This document shows positions 1 through 7,342 of a DNA stretch of 17,013 bases, in pieces. The first letter of the stretch is position 1, and each line of letters starts with the position of its first letter. The notes under the pieces are model-generated. The model was given only the letters and a program-made list of their open reading frames with translations, was not told where the DNA came from and searched no databases. Made by a program: the position numbers and the translations under genes. Origin of the DNA: an uncultured Bacteroides sp. (GTDB lineage Bacteria > Bacteroidota > Bacteroidia > Bacteroidales > Bacteroidaceae); contig USEY01000067.1 of the NCBI GenBank assembly GCA_900553815.1, positions 1 through 17,013 of the forward strand. Direction: 5' to 3'.

Positions 1-1630
1 TGCCGATGGGCGTCCAGTCCGCGCCGGTCAGGTCGATGTTCGTGGTCAGCACCGCGCTGGCGGCGGCGTTCTGTGCCGTGCCGTCGGTCAGCGTGCCGTT
101 GACCAAGGCGGCGAACCAGCGCAGTTGGAACGCATCGGCCAGCTGATAGCGGCCCTGCGCATCCGTCTGGGGCAGCGACGCGCCGCAAGGGCATTTGCCC
201 TCGGCATCGAAGCTGTGATGCGCGGTGAAGGTTTCTACTATGAACTCGCTGCCCGCCTTGGAGGCGGTGGCGGTGTAGGTACAGCCGTTCGGCGTGCATG
301 CGCCTTTCTCAAAGGTAAGCATCCAGCCTTCGGCGGCGAAGGGTTGGCCGAGCACCGTGGGGCCGCCCATGACGACCATCTCCAGATAATTGGCACAGGT
401 CACGCCCTCGGGTACCACAATCTCCGTCGCGGCGTCGGCGGCTGCTGTAAAGCTGCCGTTGCCCTCCAGGCTGCCGCTGCCGGTCAGGCAGGTTTCGGCG
501 GCGATGGACAGCGTGCCCCCGTTGTTGAGGGTGCCCTCCACGGTCAGCGTGACGCCCGCCGGAATCGTCAGGGTGCTACCCGTCGGGATGGTGAGGGTAA
601 CATCTTCCGGGATGGTGATATTCTCTTCCAGGGTATAGTTACCGCCCACGGCGCTGGTCTGGTTGCTCTGGCCGTAGATCAGCCAGCTGCCGTTGCCGTT
701 GGGGGCCAGCGGTTTTTCAGTCCAAGACCAAGATATATCATCATATACATACAATATCACACTGTTGGCCAGCAGGGTGGAGTTGTCCCCGACGGTCACA
801 GACCCTGCGCTGCCAAAGGGGTTCAGGACGTAAATGCCGCCCGCCTCGCTCGTCGCCGATCCGCTCCGGGCGGTGAGGGAGCCGCCGGATAGGGTCACAG
901 AAGGGGAAGAGGAATCAATATAAAGGCCATAACTTTTCTTTCCTGTGCCGCCGGTGGCGGTCACGGTGGCGCTGCCCACGGTGACAGTCCCACTCGCAGA
1001 GATGCCATAACTGCTGCCACTGGTGTCACCGCCGGTGGCGGTCAGCGTCCCGCTCTGCACCGTAACCGTGCCACGGGATACATAGAGACCTGCCGATTTA
1101 TAACTTCCGCTAACGTCGCCGCCGTTGGCGGTGACGCTGCCGCCTTGCTGGGTGAATGATTCTGTGACAAAGATGCCATAACTGGAGCCTGAGCTTGTCT
1201 CAGCGCCCTGCGCGGTCAGGCTGCCGCCGCCTTGGATGGTCAGGTTCCCAGACACACGGATGCTCTGGGATTCGTCGTTTGGATCCTGAACGCCCGTGAC
1301 GGTGCTGGTGCCCTCCAGCACGATGGTCAGGTCGCCCTCTGCGTAGATGCCCGCTCCGACATGACCGATGATATTCGTGCCGTTGATGGTGGCGCCCTTC
1401 AGGGTCAGGGTGCCGTTGCCGTCGTAGTAGACATTGTAGTTGTCTGCGCTTGCCCCGTCGGCGGTCAGGGTGCCGTTGGCGTCGGTCGTCCAGTAGCCGC
1501 CGTTCAGCACATCAGTGCCGCCCACGGTGAGGGTGGTGGGGTTGGCCGCCAAGGCGTGTCCGGTGGCAAGCAAGCAGCCAAACACGGCCATAAGCAGCGA
1601 TAGCCTGAATTTTCTTGTTGTATTCTTCAT
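1..1630 (-). CDS. Large secreted beta-repeat surface/adhesin-like protein, 3' end cut by window edge
   Basis: The minus strand is open from an ATG at 1630 to the left edge without a stop: 543 codons are visible and the C-terminus is missing. A Sec signal peptide is clear (KFRLSLLMAVFGCLLATGHA, then ALA|AN, cleavage near residue 28). Residues about 137-268 hold repeated strands of 25-30 aa with the pattern G-[ST]-[LV]-T-A-x-G-G followed by SYG-[IL], which suggests a beta-helix or beta-solenoid. After this come strand-rich LTIPTGSTLTIPAG segments, a short HSFDAEGKCPCGA cysteine motif, and a WFAALVNG...NIDLTGADWTPIG segment. That segment resembles the region that precedes GLUG repeats in Bacteroidota and Firmicutes surface proteins, so GLUG or further repeats may lie beyond the edge. 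Base composition is clearly more GC-rich than the rest of the window. A role in adhesion or carbohydrate binding is inferred. The start lacks its own ribosome site and lies 12 bp after the upstream small ORF. Confidence 0.88.
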   Translation of the reverse strand, partial: MKNTTRKFRLSLLMAVFGCLLATGHALAANPTTLTVGGTDVLNGGYWTTDANGTLTADGASADNYNVYYDGNGTLTLKGATINGTNIIGHVGAGIYAEGDLTIVLEGTSTVTGVQDPNDESQSIRVSGNLTIQGGGSLTAQGAETSSGSSYGIFVTESFTQQGGSVTANGGDVSGSYKSAGLYVSRGTVTVQSGTLTATGGDTSGSSYGISASGTVTVGSATVTATGGTGKKSYGLYIDSSSPSVTLSGGSLTARSGSATSEAGGIYVLNPFGSAGSVTVGDNSTLLANSVILYVYDDISWSWTEKPLAPNGNGSWLIYGQSNQTSAVGGNYTLEENITIPEDVTLTIPTGSTLTIPAGVTLTVEGTLNNGGTLSIAAETCLTGSGSLEGNGSFTAAADAATEIVVPEGVTCANYLEMVVMGGPTVLGQPFAAEGWMLTFEKGACTPNGCTYTATASKAGSEFIVETFTAHHSFDAEGKCPCGASLPQTDAQGRYQLADAFQLRWFAALVNGTLTDGTAQNAAASAVLTTNIDLTGADWTPIG

Positions 1631-1642
1631 CGTTTTATGTAT

Positions 1643-1753
1643 TTATAAGTGATTCGTCATCGACCGGTAGCCCCAGCAACAGGAACAAAGCCGCCACAAA
1701 GCGGCAGCCGCCAGCAGCACGGAGACAGGCATAGCAAGGCAGGAGGCACTCAT
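1643..1753 (-). CDS. 36-aa hydrophobic small protein or leader peptide with a strong Shine-Dalgarno
   Basis: An ATG at 1753 on the minus strand opens 36 codons ending in TAA at 1643-1645. The product begins MSASCLAMPVSVLLAAAALW and continues with a Cys/Trp-rich tail (RLCSCCWGY). It could span the membrane once or be a leader peptide. The reason to call it is the upstream AAAGGAGGT with 6-7 nt spacing to ATG, much stronger than anything before the other genes here. The stop is 12 bp before the start of the surface-protein gene, which has no Shine-Dalgarno of its own, so translational coupling is plausible. I do not recognise a family. It could instead be a non-functional ORF under a fortuitous ribosome site. 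Confidence 0.55.
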   Translation of the reverse strand: MSASCLAMPVSVLLAAAALWRLCSCCWGYRSMTNHL

Positions 1754-1759
1754 GCGGGC

Positions 1760-1768
1760 ACCTCCTTT
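1760..1768 (-). promoter_or_regulatory. Perfect Shine-Dalgarno (AAAGGAGGT) for the 36-aa ORF
   Basis: The plus strand reads ACCTCCTTT, so the minus-strand mRNA reads AAAGGAGGT, complementary to the 16S rRNA 3' tail, 6 nt before ATG at 1753. Bacteroidota genes seldom use such sites, and other starts in this window show AT-rich leaders instead, so this one stands out and decides the start. Confidence 0.65.
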
Positions 1769-1884
1769 CGGATAGAATAAATAAGAAGTAAGCGATTTGT
1801 GCAGGCTGACAGCCGCGCCGGGGGCGACAGCCGCAAAGGGCCGGACGGCGGACGCCTTACCGGCTATGGAAAGGGTATAACAGG

Positions 1885-2127
1885 ATGTTTGTTTGTTTGT
1901 TTGTTTGTTTGTTTGTTTGTTTGTTTGTTTGTTTGTTTGTTAAACAAATTGCGCACATGGCCAAACCTGTACCTTTAAAAGATGTTATTGAACGGCAGAA
2001 AGTTGCGCCGCCGGGGCAGGTGGATGAGACGTATGCGGTAGCCATGCTTGTACGAAGAGTTTTAATGGTATTGCGCGACAAAGGTAAGGAAAAGATTTTG
2101 GAAAAACAAAGATTACCGGAGGGGTAA
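1885..2127 (+). CDS. Possible small hypothetical protein; 5' end built on the GTTT repeat
   Basis: This is an open frame of 80 codons. The first 19 or so come from the microsatellite (repeating FVCL), followed by an ordinary-looking charged segment starting MAKPVPLKDVIERQK and ending EKQRLPEG. An internal ATG at 1957 gives a more believable 56-aa protein. No family is recognised and no clear ribosome site or promoter is seen. If 1885 is the real start, the gene would be subject to frame switching: one extra GTTT unit gives TAA at once after the repeat, and one fewer gives TAA at 1976-1978. If 1957 is the start, the repeat lies in the leader. The codon mix looks coding but the length is too short to be sure. 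Confidence 0.35.
   Translation: MFVCLFVCLFVCLFVCLFVKQIAHMAKPVPLKDVIERQKVAPPGQVDETYAVAMLVRRVLMVLRDKGKEKILEKQRLPEG
1887..1941 (+). repeat. GTTT tetranucleotide microsatellite, 13.75 copies
   Basis: Thirteen perfect GTTT units run from 1887 to 1938, plus a final GTT. There are no interruptions. The array ends in TTTGTT-A-AACAAA, a small perfect inverted repeat. It lies between the minus-strand surface-protein operon (134 bp from its first ATG) and lepA. Uninterrupted arrays of this length are prone to slipped-strand mispairing. Confidence 0.97.
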
Positions 2128-2128
2128 A

Positions 2129-2320
2129 ATGAGGGTACCCACAGAAGACACGGATGAGACGGATGTGATTTTTAAGAGAGGACGGGGGGACTTTTTTAGA
2201 CGCGGATTGCACGGACGAGACGGAATTAGAAACAAAGAACCTGGGGGCATCTGTGGCATCTGCGGCATCCGTGGCCCCCGTAATATCAGATGCCATTTGG
2301 AAGAGCAAACTCAAAAACAG
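2129..2320. repeat. Non-coding stretch with degenerate CGGAT-type and 9-bp tandem repeats
   Basis: ACGGATGAGACGGA (2150-2163) recurs as ACGGACGAGACGGA (2211-2224), with 13 of 14 bases equal. A 9-bp tandem (GGCATCTGT, GGCATCTGC, GGCATCCGT, then GGC) fills 2246-2275. Its reverse complement again carries ACGGATGCC, so related motifs occur in both orientations. An ORF crosses the stretch but its product is low-complexity and overlaps the lepA promoter, so no gene is called. Confidence 0.6.
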
Positions 2321-2352
2321 TTTTTTATTTTGCTCACCTTTCACTATATTTG
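2321..2352 (+). promoter_or_regulatory. Bacteroides-type promoter for lepA
   Basis: A perfect -7 element TATATTTG (consensus TAnnTTTG) lies at 2345-2352. Twenty bases upstream, 2321-2324 reads TTTT, one off the -33 TTTG consensus. Transcription would start about 30 bases before the lepA ATG. Confidence 0.55.
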
Positions 2353-2388
2353 CGCCCGCTATCAATTTTTTAATCATTACTATCCACA

Positions 2389-4170
2389 ATGAAGAATATA
2401 CGCAACTTTTGCATCATAGCCCACATTGACCACGGCAAATCGACGCTGGCCGACCGCCTGCTGGAGTATACCAACACCATACAGGTGACCGAAGGGCAAA
2501 TGCTGGACGACATGGACTTGGAACGCGAACGGGGCATCACCATCAAGAGCCACGCCATACAGATGGAATACGAATACCGGGGCGAGAAATACACGCTGAA
2601 CCTGATAGACACGCCGGGACACGTGGACTTCTCCTACGAGGTGTCGCGCTCCATAGCCGCCTGCGAGGGAGCACTGCTCATTGTGGATGCGTCGCAAGGT
2701 GTGCAGGCGCAGACCATCTCCAACCTCTACATGGCCATCGAGCACGACCTGGAAATCATACCGGTCATCAACAAGTGTGACATGGCCAGTGCCATGCCCG
2801 ACGAGGTAGAAGATGAAATCATAGAATTGCTGGGGTGCAAACGCGAAGAAATCATACGCGCGTCGGGCAAGACGGGCATGGGCGTGGAGGAGATTCTGGC
2901 CGCCGTCATCGAGCGCATCCCCCACCCCGAGGGCGACGAGAGCGCGCCGCTGCAGGCTCTGATATTCGACTCGGTGTTCAACTCCTTCCGCGGCATCATC
3001 GCCTACTTCAAGATAGAAAACGGTGTCATCCGCAAGGGCGACAAGGTGAAATTCTTCAACACGGGCAAGGAATACGATGCCGACGAAGTGGGCGTACTGA
3101 AGATGGACATGGTGCCGCGCGACGAACTTCGTACAGGCGACGTAGGCTATATCATTTCAGGCATCAAAACGTCCAAAGAAGTAAAGGTGGGCGACACGAT
3201 TACACACATCGCCCGGCCGTGCGACAAGGCCATCGACGGATTCGAGGAGGTGAAGCCCATGGTCTTCGCTGGCGTCTACCCCATCGAGGCGGAAGACTTC
3301 GAGGACCTGCGCTCGTCGCTGGAAAAGTTGCAACTGAACGATGCATCACTGACCTTCCAGCCGGAATCGTCTCTGGCATTGGGCTTCGGCTTCCGCTGCG
3401 GCTTCCTGGGGCTGCTCCACATGGAGATTGTGCAGGAGCGACTGGACCGCGAGTTCGACATGAACGTCATCACCACCGTGCCCAACGTGTCCTACAACGT
3501 GTACGACAAACAAGGACACGTCATGGAAGTTCACAACCCCGGCAGCATGCCCGACATCACGATGATTGACCACATTGAGGAACCTTACATCCGTGCGTCG
3601 GTCATCACCACGACGGACTACATAGGTCCCATCATGACGCTCTGCCTGGGCAAGCGTGGTGAGCTGGTGAAGCAGGAGTACATCTCGGGCAACCGTGTAG
3701 AAATCTATTACGACATGCCGTTGGGCGAAATCGTCATCGACTTCTACGACAAGCTGAAGAGTATCTCGAAGGGCTATGCCTCGTTCGACTATCATCCCAA
3801 CGGGTTCCGTCCCTCGAAACTGGTGAAGCTGGACATTCTGCTCAACGGTGAACCGGTAGACGCATTGTCAACATTGACACACTTCGACAATGCCTACGAC
3901 CTGGGCCGCCGCATGTGCGAGAAGCTGAAGGAACTCATCCCGCGGCAGCAGTTTGAGATTGCCATCCAGGCTGCCATCGGTGCCAAGATTATAGCACGCG
4001 AAACCATCAAGGCGGTGCGCAAGGACGTGACAGCCAAGTGTTATGGTGGCGACGTGAGCCGTAAGCGCAAGCTGCTGGAGAAGCAGAAGCGAGGTAAGAA
4101 ACGTATGAAGCAGATAGGCAACGTGGAAGTGCCGCAGAAGGCATTCCTGGCGGTGCTGAAGCTGGATTAG
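2389..4170 (+). CDS. lepA: Elongation factor 4 (LepA), translational GTPase
   Basis: The 593-aa protein matches the usual LepA length (about 595-600). GTPase motifs are in order: G1 AHIDHGKST (11-19), G2 RERGITIKS (46-54), G3 DTPGHVDF (74-81), G4 NKCD (128-131) and G5 SGKTG near 158. These are followed by the elongation-factor beta-barrel and domain V, and the LepA-specific C-terminal domain ending [20 protein letters not shown]. LepA binds the ribosome and affects back-translocation, initiation efficiency and translation under ionic stress. The start is supported by the [17 protein letters not shown]-terminus typical of the family. The gene appears to be monocistronic: it has its own promoter upstream and 210 bp of repeat-rich DNA before the next gene. 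Confidence 0.97.
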   Translation: MKNIRNFCIIAHIDHGKSTLADRLLEYTNTIQVTEGQMLDDMDLERERGITIKSHAIQMEYEYRGEKYTLNLIDTPGHVDFSYEVSRSIAACEGALLIVDASQGVQAQTISNLYMAIEHDLEIIPVINKCDMASAMPDEVEDEIIELLGCKREEIIRASGKTGMGVEEILAAVIERIPHPEGDESAPLQALIFDSVFNSFRGIIAYFKIENGVIRKGDKVKFFNTGKEYDADEVGVLKMDMVPRDELRTGDVGYIISGIKTSKEVKVGDTITHIARPCDKAIDGFEEVKPMVFAGVYPIEAEDFEDLRSSLEKLQLNDASLTFQPESSLALGFGFRCGFLGLLHMEIVQERLDREFDMNVITTVPNVSYNVYDKQGHVMEVHNPGSMPDITMIDHIEEPYIRASVITTTDYIGPIMTLCLGKRGELVKQEYISGNRVEIYYDMPLGEIVIDFYDKLKSISKGYASFDYHPNGFRPSKLVKLDILLNGEPVDALSTLTHFDNAYDLGRRMCEKLKELIPRQQFEIAIQAAIGAKIIARETIKAVRKDVTAKCYGGDVSRKRKLLEKQKRGKKRMKQIGNVEVPQKAFLAVLKLD

Positions 4171-4178
4171 GAGAATTT

Positions 4179-4309
4179 GAGTTTTTAAGTTTATAAGTTT
4201 GTAAGTTAACAAGACTACGTGGGGGAAGTGAACAGACAGAAGATACAAGTGTATATACGAAACTCATAAACTTAAAAACTCAAAAACTCATAAGCTCAAA
4301 AACTAAACC
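4179..4309. repeat. AT-rich 22-bp inverted repeat with an attached 24-bp tandem duplication
   Basis: The arm at 4179-4200 (starts GAGTTTTTAAG) pairs with 4260-4281 at 21 of 22 positions, around a 59-base spacer. From 4262 the right arm continues as two direct copies of a 24-bp unit beginning ACTCATAA (4262-4285 and 4286-4309). No U-run follows on the plus strand, so this is not a classical intrinsic terminator for lepA. It may be a member of a dispersed intergenic repeat family. Confidence 0.8.
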
Positions 4310-4311
4310 CC

Positions 4312-4361
4312 GGAGGAAGACGCTCTCTTTCCATAGGACTCTCTCTTTGGCGTCCTCCTCC
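4312..4361 (+). promoter_or_regulatory. Hairpin in the probable leader of the antiporter gene
   Basis: GGAGGAAGACGC (4312-4323) pairs with GCGTCCTCCTCC (4350-4361) at 11 of 12 positions, with the remaining pair being G-U-compatible or an A-C mismatch depending on strand. The 26-base loop contains CTCTCTTT at both ends (4323-4330 and 4341-4348). It ends 19 bp before the ATG at 4381. It could be a leader RNA structure or a weak terminator; the sequence alone does not decide. Confidence 0.45.
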
Positions 4362-4380
4362 CAACCAATATATTATATAA

Positions 4381-5568
4381 ATGAGAAAAGTTCTATCGTT
4401 CTCGGCCTTCCTGATGGCCGGATTGCTGGTAAGCCAGTACCTCCCCCTGTGGGCGGGAGGAAGTTACGACACGGTGAAGACCGTGTCCAATGTGTTGCTT
4501 TATGTCTGCCTGGGTTTTATTATGATAAACGTGGGGCGCGAATTTGAAGTGGACAAATCGCGCTGGCGGACGTATGCCAAAGACTATTTCATCGCTATGG
4601 CCACCGCTGCCATGCCGTGGCTGCTGATTGCACTCTACTACATGTTCGTCCTGCTTCCATCTACCTATTGGGGCAGTTGGGAAGCCTGGAAGGAAAATCT
4701 GCTGCTGAGCCGGTTTGCCGCGCCCACGTCGGCCGGTATCCTCTTTACCATGCTGGCAGCCATCGGGCTGAAGCAAAGCTGGATGTACAAGAAGATACAG
4801 GTGCTGGCCATCTTCGACGACCTGGACACCATCCTGCTGATGATTCCCCTGCAGATAATGATGATTGGGCTGAAATGGCAGTTGCTGGCCATCGTGGTCA
4901 TCGTGATGCTGCTCTTGTCCTTCGGCTGGAAGCAGATGGGCCGCTACGACTGGCGGCAAGACTGGAAGGCCATCCTCTGCTACTCCGTGCTAGTGTTTGC
5001 CGGCACGCTGGGCATCTACCTGCTGAGCAAGCATTTCTATGGCGAGGAGGGCAGCGTGCACGTGGAAGTACTGTTGCCGGCCTTTGTGCTGGGCATGGTG
5101 ATGAAGCACCGCGAGCACGACTCGCGTGCCGAACGGAGGGCGGCCACGAGCATCTCGTTCCTGTTCATGTTTCTGGTGGGCATGGGCATGCCCCGCTTCC
5201 TGGGCGTGGACTTTGCAGAAGCTGCGGCAGGCAGTCACTCCATAACCGGCAGTCAGGAAATGATGTCGTGGGGCATGATAGCCCTGCACGTGGTGGCGGT
5301 GTCGGTGTTGTCCAATGTGGGCAAGCTTTTCCCCGTATTCTTCTACCGCGACCGCCTGTTCAGCGAACGGCTTGCCCTGTCCATCGGCATGTTCACCCGT
5401 GGTGAAGTCGGCGCAGGTGTCATCTTCATTGCCTTGGGCTACAGCCTGGGAGGTCCGGCACTGCTCATCTCAGTACTCACCATCGTGCTCAACCTGATTC
5501 TGACCGGCTTCTTTGTAGTATGGGTGAAGAAACTGGCACTGCGTAGCTACCATCCCGGCCAGGCATAA
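4381..5568 (+). CDS. CPA-type sodium/proton antiporter
   Basis: The 395-aa protein is hydrophobic throughout, with roughly 11-12 membrane segments, and belongs to the cation:proton antiporter (Na_H_Exchanger) fold. The sequence IFDDLDTILL near residue 146 resembles the essential two-aspartate (DD/ND) ion-binding motif of CPA transporters, and SIGMFTRGEVGAGVIF near residue 340 matches the conserved region close to the C-terminus. It would exchange Na+ or another cation for protons across the inner membrane, serving pH and salt homeostasis. The exact ion cannot be read from sequence. The start codon directly follows an AT-rich leader without Shine-Dalgarno. A strong terminator 31 bp after the stop closes the unit. 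Position after lepA, a factor linked to ionic stress, is suggestive but not proof of a functional link. Confidence 0.85.
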   Translation: MRKVLSFSAFLMAGLLVSQYLPLWAGGSYDTVKTVSNVLLYVCLGFIMINVGREFEVDKSRWRTYAKDYFIAMATAAMPWLLIALYYMFVLLPSTYWGSWEAWKENLLLSRFAAPTSAGILFTMLAAIGLKQSWMYKKIQVLAIFDDLDTILLMIPLQIMMIGLKWQLLAIVVIVMLLLSFGWKQMGRYDWRQDWKAILCYSVLVFAGTLGIYLLSKHFYGEEGSVHVEVLLPAFVLGMVMKHREHDSRAERRAATSISFLFMFLVGMGMPRFLGVDFAEAAAGSHSITGSQEMMSWGMIALHVVAVSVLSNVGKLFPVFFYRDRLFSERLALSIGMFTRGEVGAGVIFIALGYSLGGPALLISVLTIVLNLILTGFFVVWVKKLALRSYHPGQA

Positions 5569-5598
5569 GGATAAGCACTGATATCAACCTATACGCAT

Positions 5599-5647
5599 AA
5601 GTGCGGAAACAGTTGCAAAGAGAGGCTGTTTCCGCACTTTTGTTTAT
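5599..5647 (+). terminator. Intrinsic terminator after the antiporter gene
   Basis: AAGTGCGGAAACAG (5599-5612) and CTGTTTCCGCACTT (5626-5639) form a perfect 14-bp stem with a 13-base loop, followed by TTTTGTTTATGT. It ends antiporter transcription before the thioredoxin-lipoprotein gene. Confidence 0.92.
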
Positions 5648-5746
5648 GTAGCAATCTGAGGCAGGAAGACCGTCAATATCTTCTCCAAATCTTCCTTAAT
5701 TATATATAAAAAGCTATTTTACAGATACTTCATAAGAAAAAAAAAC

Positions 5747-5754
5747 TACATTTG
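5747..5754 (+). promoter_or_regulatory. Bacteroides -7 promoter element for the TlpA-like gene
   Basis: TACATTTG matches TAnnTTTG exactly, 31 bp before the ATG. The -33 region has no clear TTTG at the expected spacing, so only the -7 part is supported. Confidence 0.45.
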
Positions 5755-5785
5755 TCTCACATAAATCTGACTAAACAAAAACACC

Positions 5786-7342
5786 ATGAAAGCAATCTTT
5801 GCAACCCAAAAGACAAAAACCATTTTTAAGAATACAACAGCCAGACGGATTACATGCGGTTTATGCGCCAGCGTCCTGCTTATTCCACTGTTCATATCAT
5901 GCAACCAAGCTCCAAGCCAGACGGAAGAAAAGCCGGAGGTAGTCATTTGTTTTGAAAACTACACTCCCGACCAATACGAACACAACCTGTCATTCTACGC
6001 ACTTTCCACCCCTCCTGTGGTTTATGCCGATACAACAGGCGAATACATAGATTTTATTCCCAATCTTGATGCCGATACATTGGTAATACCTTGCCAGGGA
6101 GAGTTTGCCGAGGTGGCATTGGCCTACCGCAACTTTGATTATGTTTACTACCCCCTGCTCCGGGGTGATACGGTACGGATAACAACCGACACGCAGGCCT
6201 ACCCCATAGTCAACAGCAAGCACCATCCTGAACGGAACAAACTCTATAATTTCTATCGCGATGTACGTCGGGGACGCACACATAAGGAACTGGACGCAAG
6301 CACCTGCTTGGGAAGAGACTTTGTCAGGATAGCCAACATGATAGACATCATCCGTAAAAACAAATGGCAAAACCTGATGGACGCTTACTGCCCGCTCGAT
6401 TCCCTGCATGCCATGTTCAACAGTTACAAACAAGCCTACCAGGATACGATAGCGGCCTATCAGACACGCGGCCTGCTGTCCGACGCCCGAATGGAGCGTT
6501 ACCGATATTACCTGTCCTTGCAGGAAACGGAAGCTTACCGCATGGAAAGTCAGACATACGGAGGAGCGGAAAAGGATGATACAACCTACTATCATCGGCT
6601 GGAGGCGGAAATAAGCGATAAGGATGCGGCTTACCCCGCCTACAGGGAGTTTCTGAATCACTATCTGTGGTACTTCAACTATCGTATAAAAGCCTTGTCG
6701 GGCAATCGGACTGACTGGCGGCTGACGTTCGACGAAGTAGCGGCCAAGCCCCTGCCTCCCATATCCAAGAAACTGCTGTTGCGTCAATGTATGGAAAACA
6801 TCAATGAACAAGGAACTGTTGACGACCAGCTGAAATACCTCGACCGCTATGTAGAACAGACTGGCGACACAGCCTATCGGAAACAAACTATTGCACTTTA
6901 TCAGTTGGATGCCGATGCAGACTTATTGCTGCTAAAAGACTATTCCGGCAAGCAAACCGACTTCGGTAAACTGATGGAAAAATATAAAGGAAAGGTAGTT
7001 TACGTGGATTTCTGGGCAAGCTGGTGCATGCCCTGCCGCAGCCAAATGAAACCAGCTGCACAACTGAGAGAAGAATACCGCGGGAAAGATGTGGCATTTG
7101 TCTACTTGGCAGTTCACGACAAAGAGGCAGAATGGCAAAAGGCTGCCCAAGAAGAAGGACTGGACAAGGGAGAAAGTTACTTCATTCTGAACTCTAAAAA
7201 CAGTAACCTGCTAAATAAGCTACAGGTGAAACTGATTCCCCGCTATCTCTTACTGGACAAGAACGGTAAGTTGGTAGCCGACAATGCGCCTCGTCCGTCA
7301 GACAAACGCATTCGAGAACTGATTGACCGTTATCTGAAATAG
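5786..7342 (+). CDS. TlpA-like thioredoxin-domain lipoprotein
   Basis: The 518-aa product starts with a basic, Ser/Thr-rich stretch, a hydrophobic core and a lipobox (LFISC, lipidated Cys39), so it is a periplasmic-facing or outer-membrane lipoprotein. The first 380 or so residues are a mixed alpha/beta and helical region that I do not recognise beyond its occurrence with TlpA domains in Bacteroidota. The C-terminal 140 residues are a thioredoxin fold with DFWASWCMPC (active-site Cys414 and Cys417) and a cis-proline region KLIPRYLLLD. The likely role is reduction or isomerisation of disulfides in exported proteins, or stress signalling. It has its own -7 element and lies between a terminator and the tex gene, so it is probably monocistronic. 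Electron donor and substrate cannot be inferred. Confidence 0.88.
   Translation: MKAIFATQKTKTIFKNTTARRITCGLCASVLLIPLFISCNQAPSQTEEKPEVVICFENYTPDQYEHNLSFYALSTPPVVYADTTGEYIDFIPNLDADTLVIPCQGEFAEVALAYRNFDYVYYPLLRGDTVRITTDTQAYPIVNSKHHPERNKLYNFYRDVRRGRTHKELDASTCLGRDFVRIANMIDIIRKNKWQNLMDAYCPLDSLHAMFNSYKQAYQDTIAAYQTRGLLSDARMERYRYYLSLQETEAYRMESQTYGGAEKDDTTYYHRLEAEISDKDAAYPAYREFLNHYLWYFNYRIKALSGNRTDWRLTFDEVAAKPLPPISKKLLLRQCMENINEQGTVDDQLKYLDRYVEQTGDTAYRKQTIALYQLDADADLLLLKDYSGKQTDFGKLMEKYKGKVVYVDFWASWCMPCRSQMKPAAQLREEYRGKDVAFVYLAVHDKEAEWQKAAQEEGLDKGESYFILNSKNSNLLNKLQVKLIPRYLLLDKNGKLVADNAPRPSDKRIRELIDRYLK

Noticed and set aside
125..892. Plus-strand ORF of 255 codons
   Set aside because: It is the reverse shadow of the GC-rich minus-strand surface-protein gene, and its product is low-complexity Gly/Ala/Arg-rich with no signal peptide or motif.
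1808..1834. Two copies of GACAGCCGC 18 bp apart as a possible operator
   Set aside because: Too short in a GC-rich stretch to be told from chance.
1857..2389. Minus-strand ORFs across the GTTT repeat and the CGGAT-type stretch
   Set aside because: The products consist of repeat-derived strings (NKQT) and low-complexity sequence; no recognisable start context.
2129..2392. Plus-strand ORF of 87 codons before lepA
   Set aside because: It is made largely of the CGGAT-type and 9-bp repeats, overlaps the lepA promoter and ends inside the lepA start.
2835..3569. Plus-strand ORF of 244 codons inside lepA
   Set aside because: It lies in another frame of the strongly supported lepA gene and its product is Arg/His-rich shadow sequence.
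4194..4201. Perfect -7 element TAAGTTTG after lepA
   Set aside because: It lies inside the AT-rich repeat, and the only TTTG upstream is 14 bp away instead of 19-21, so it is likely fortuitous.
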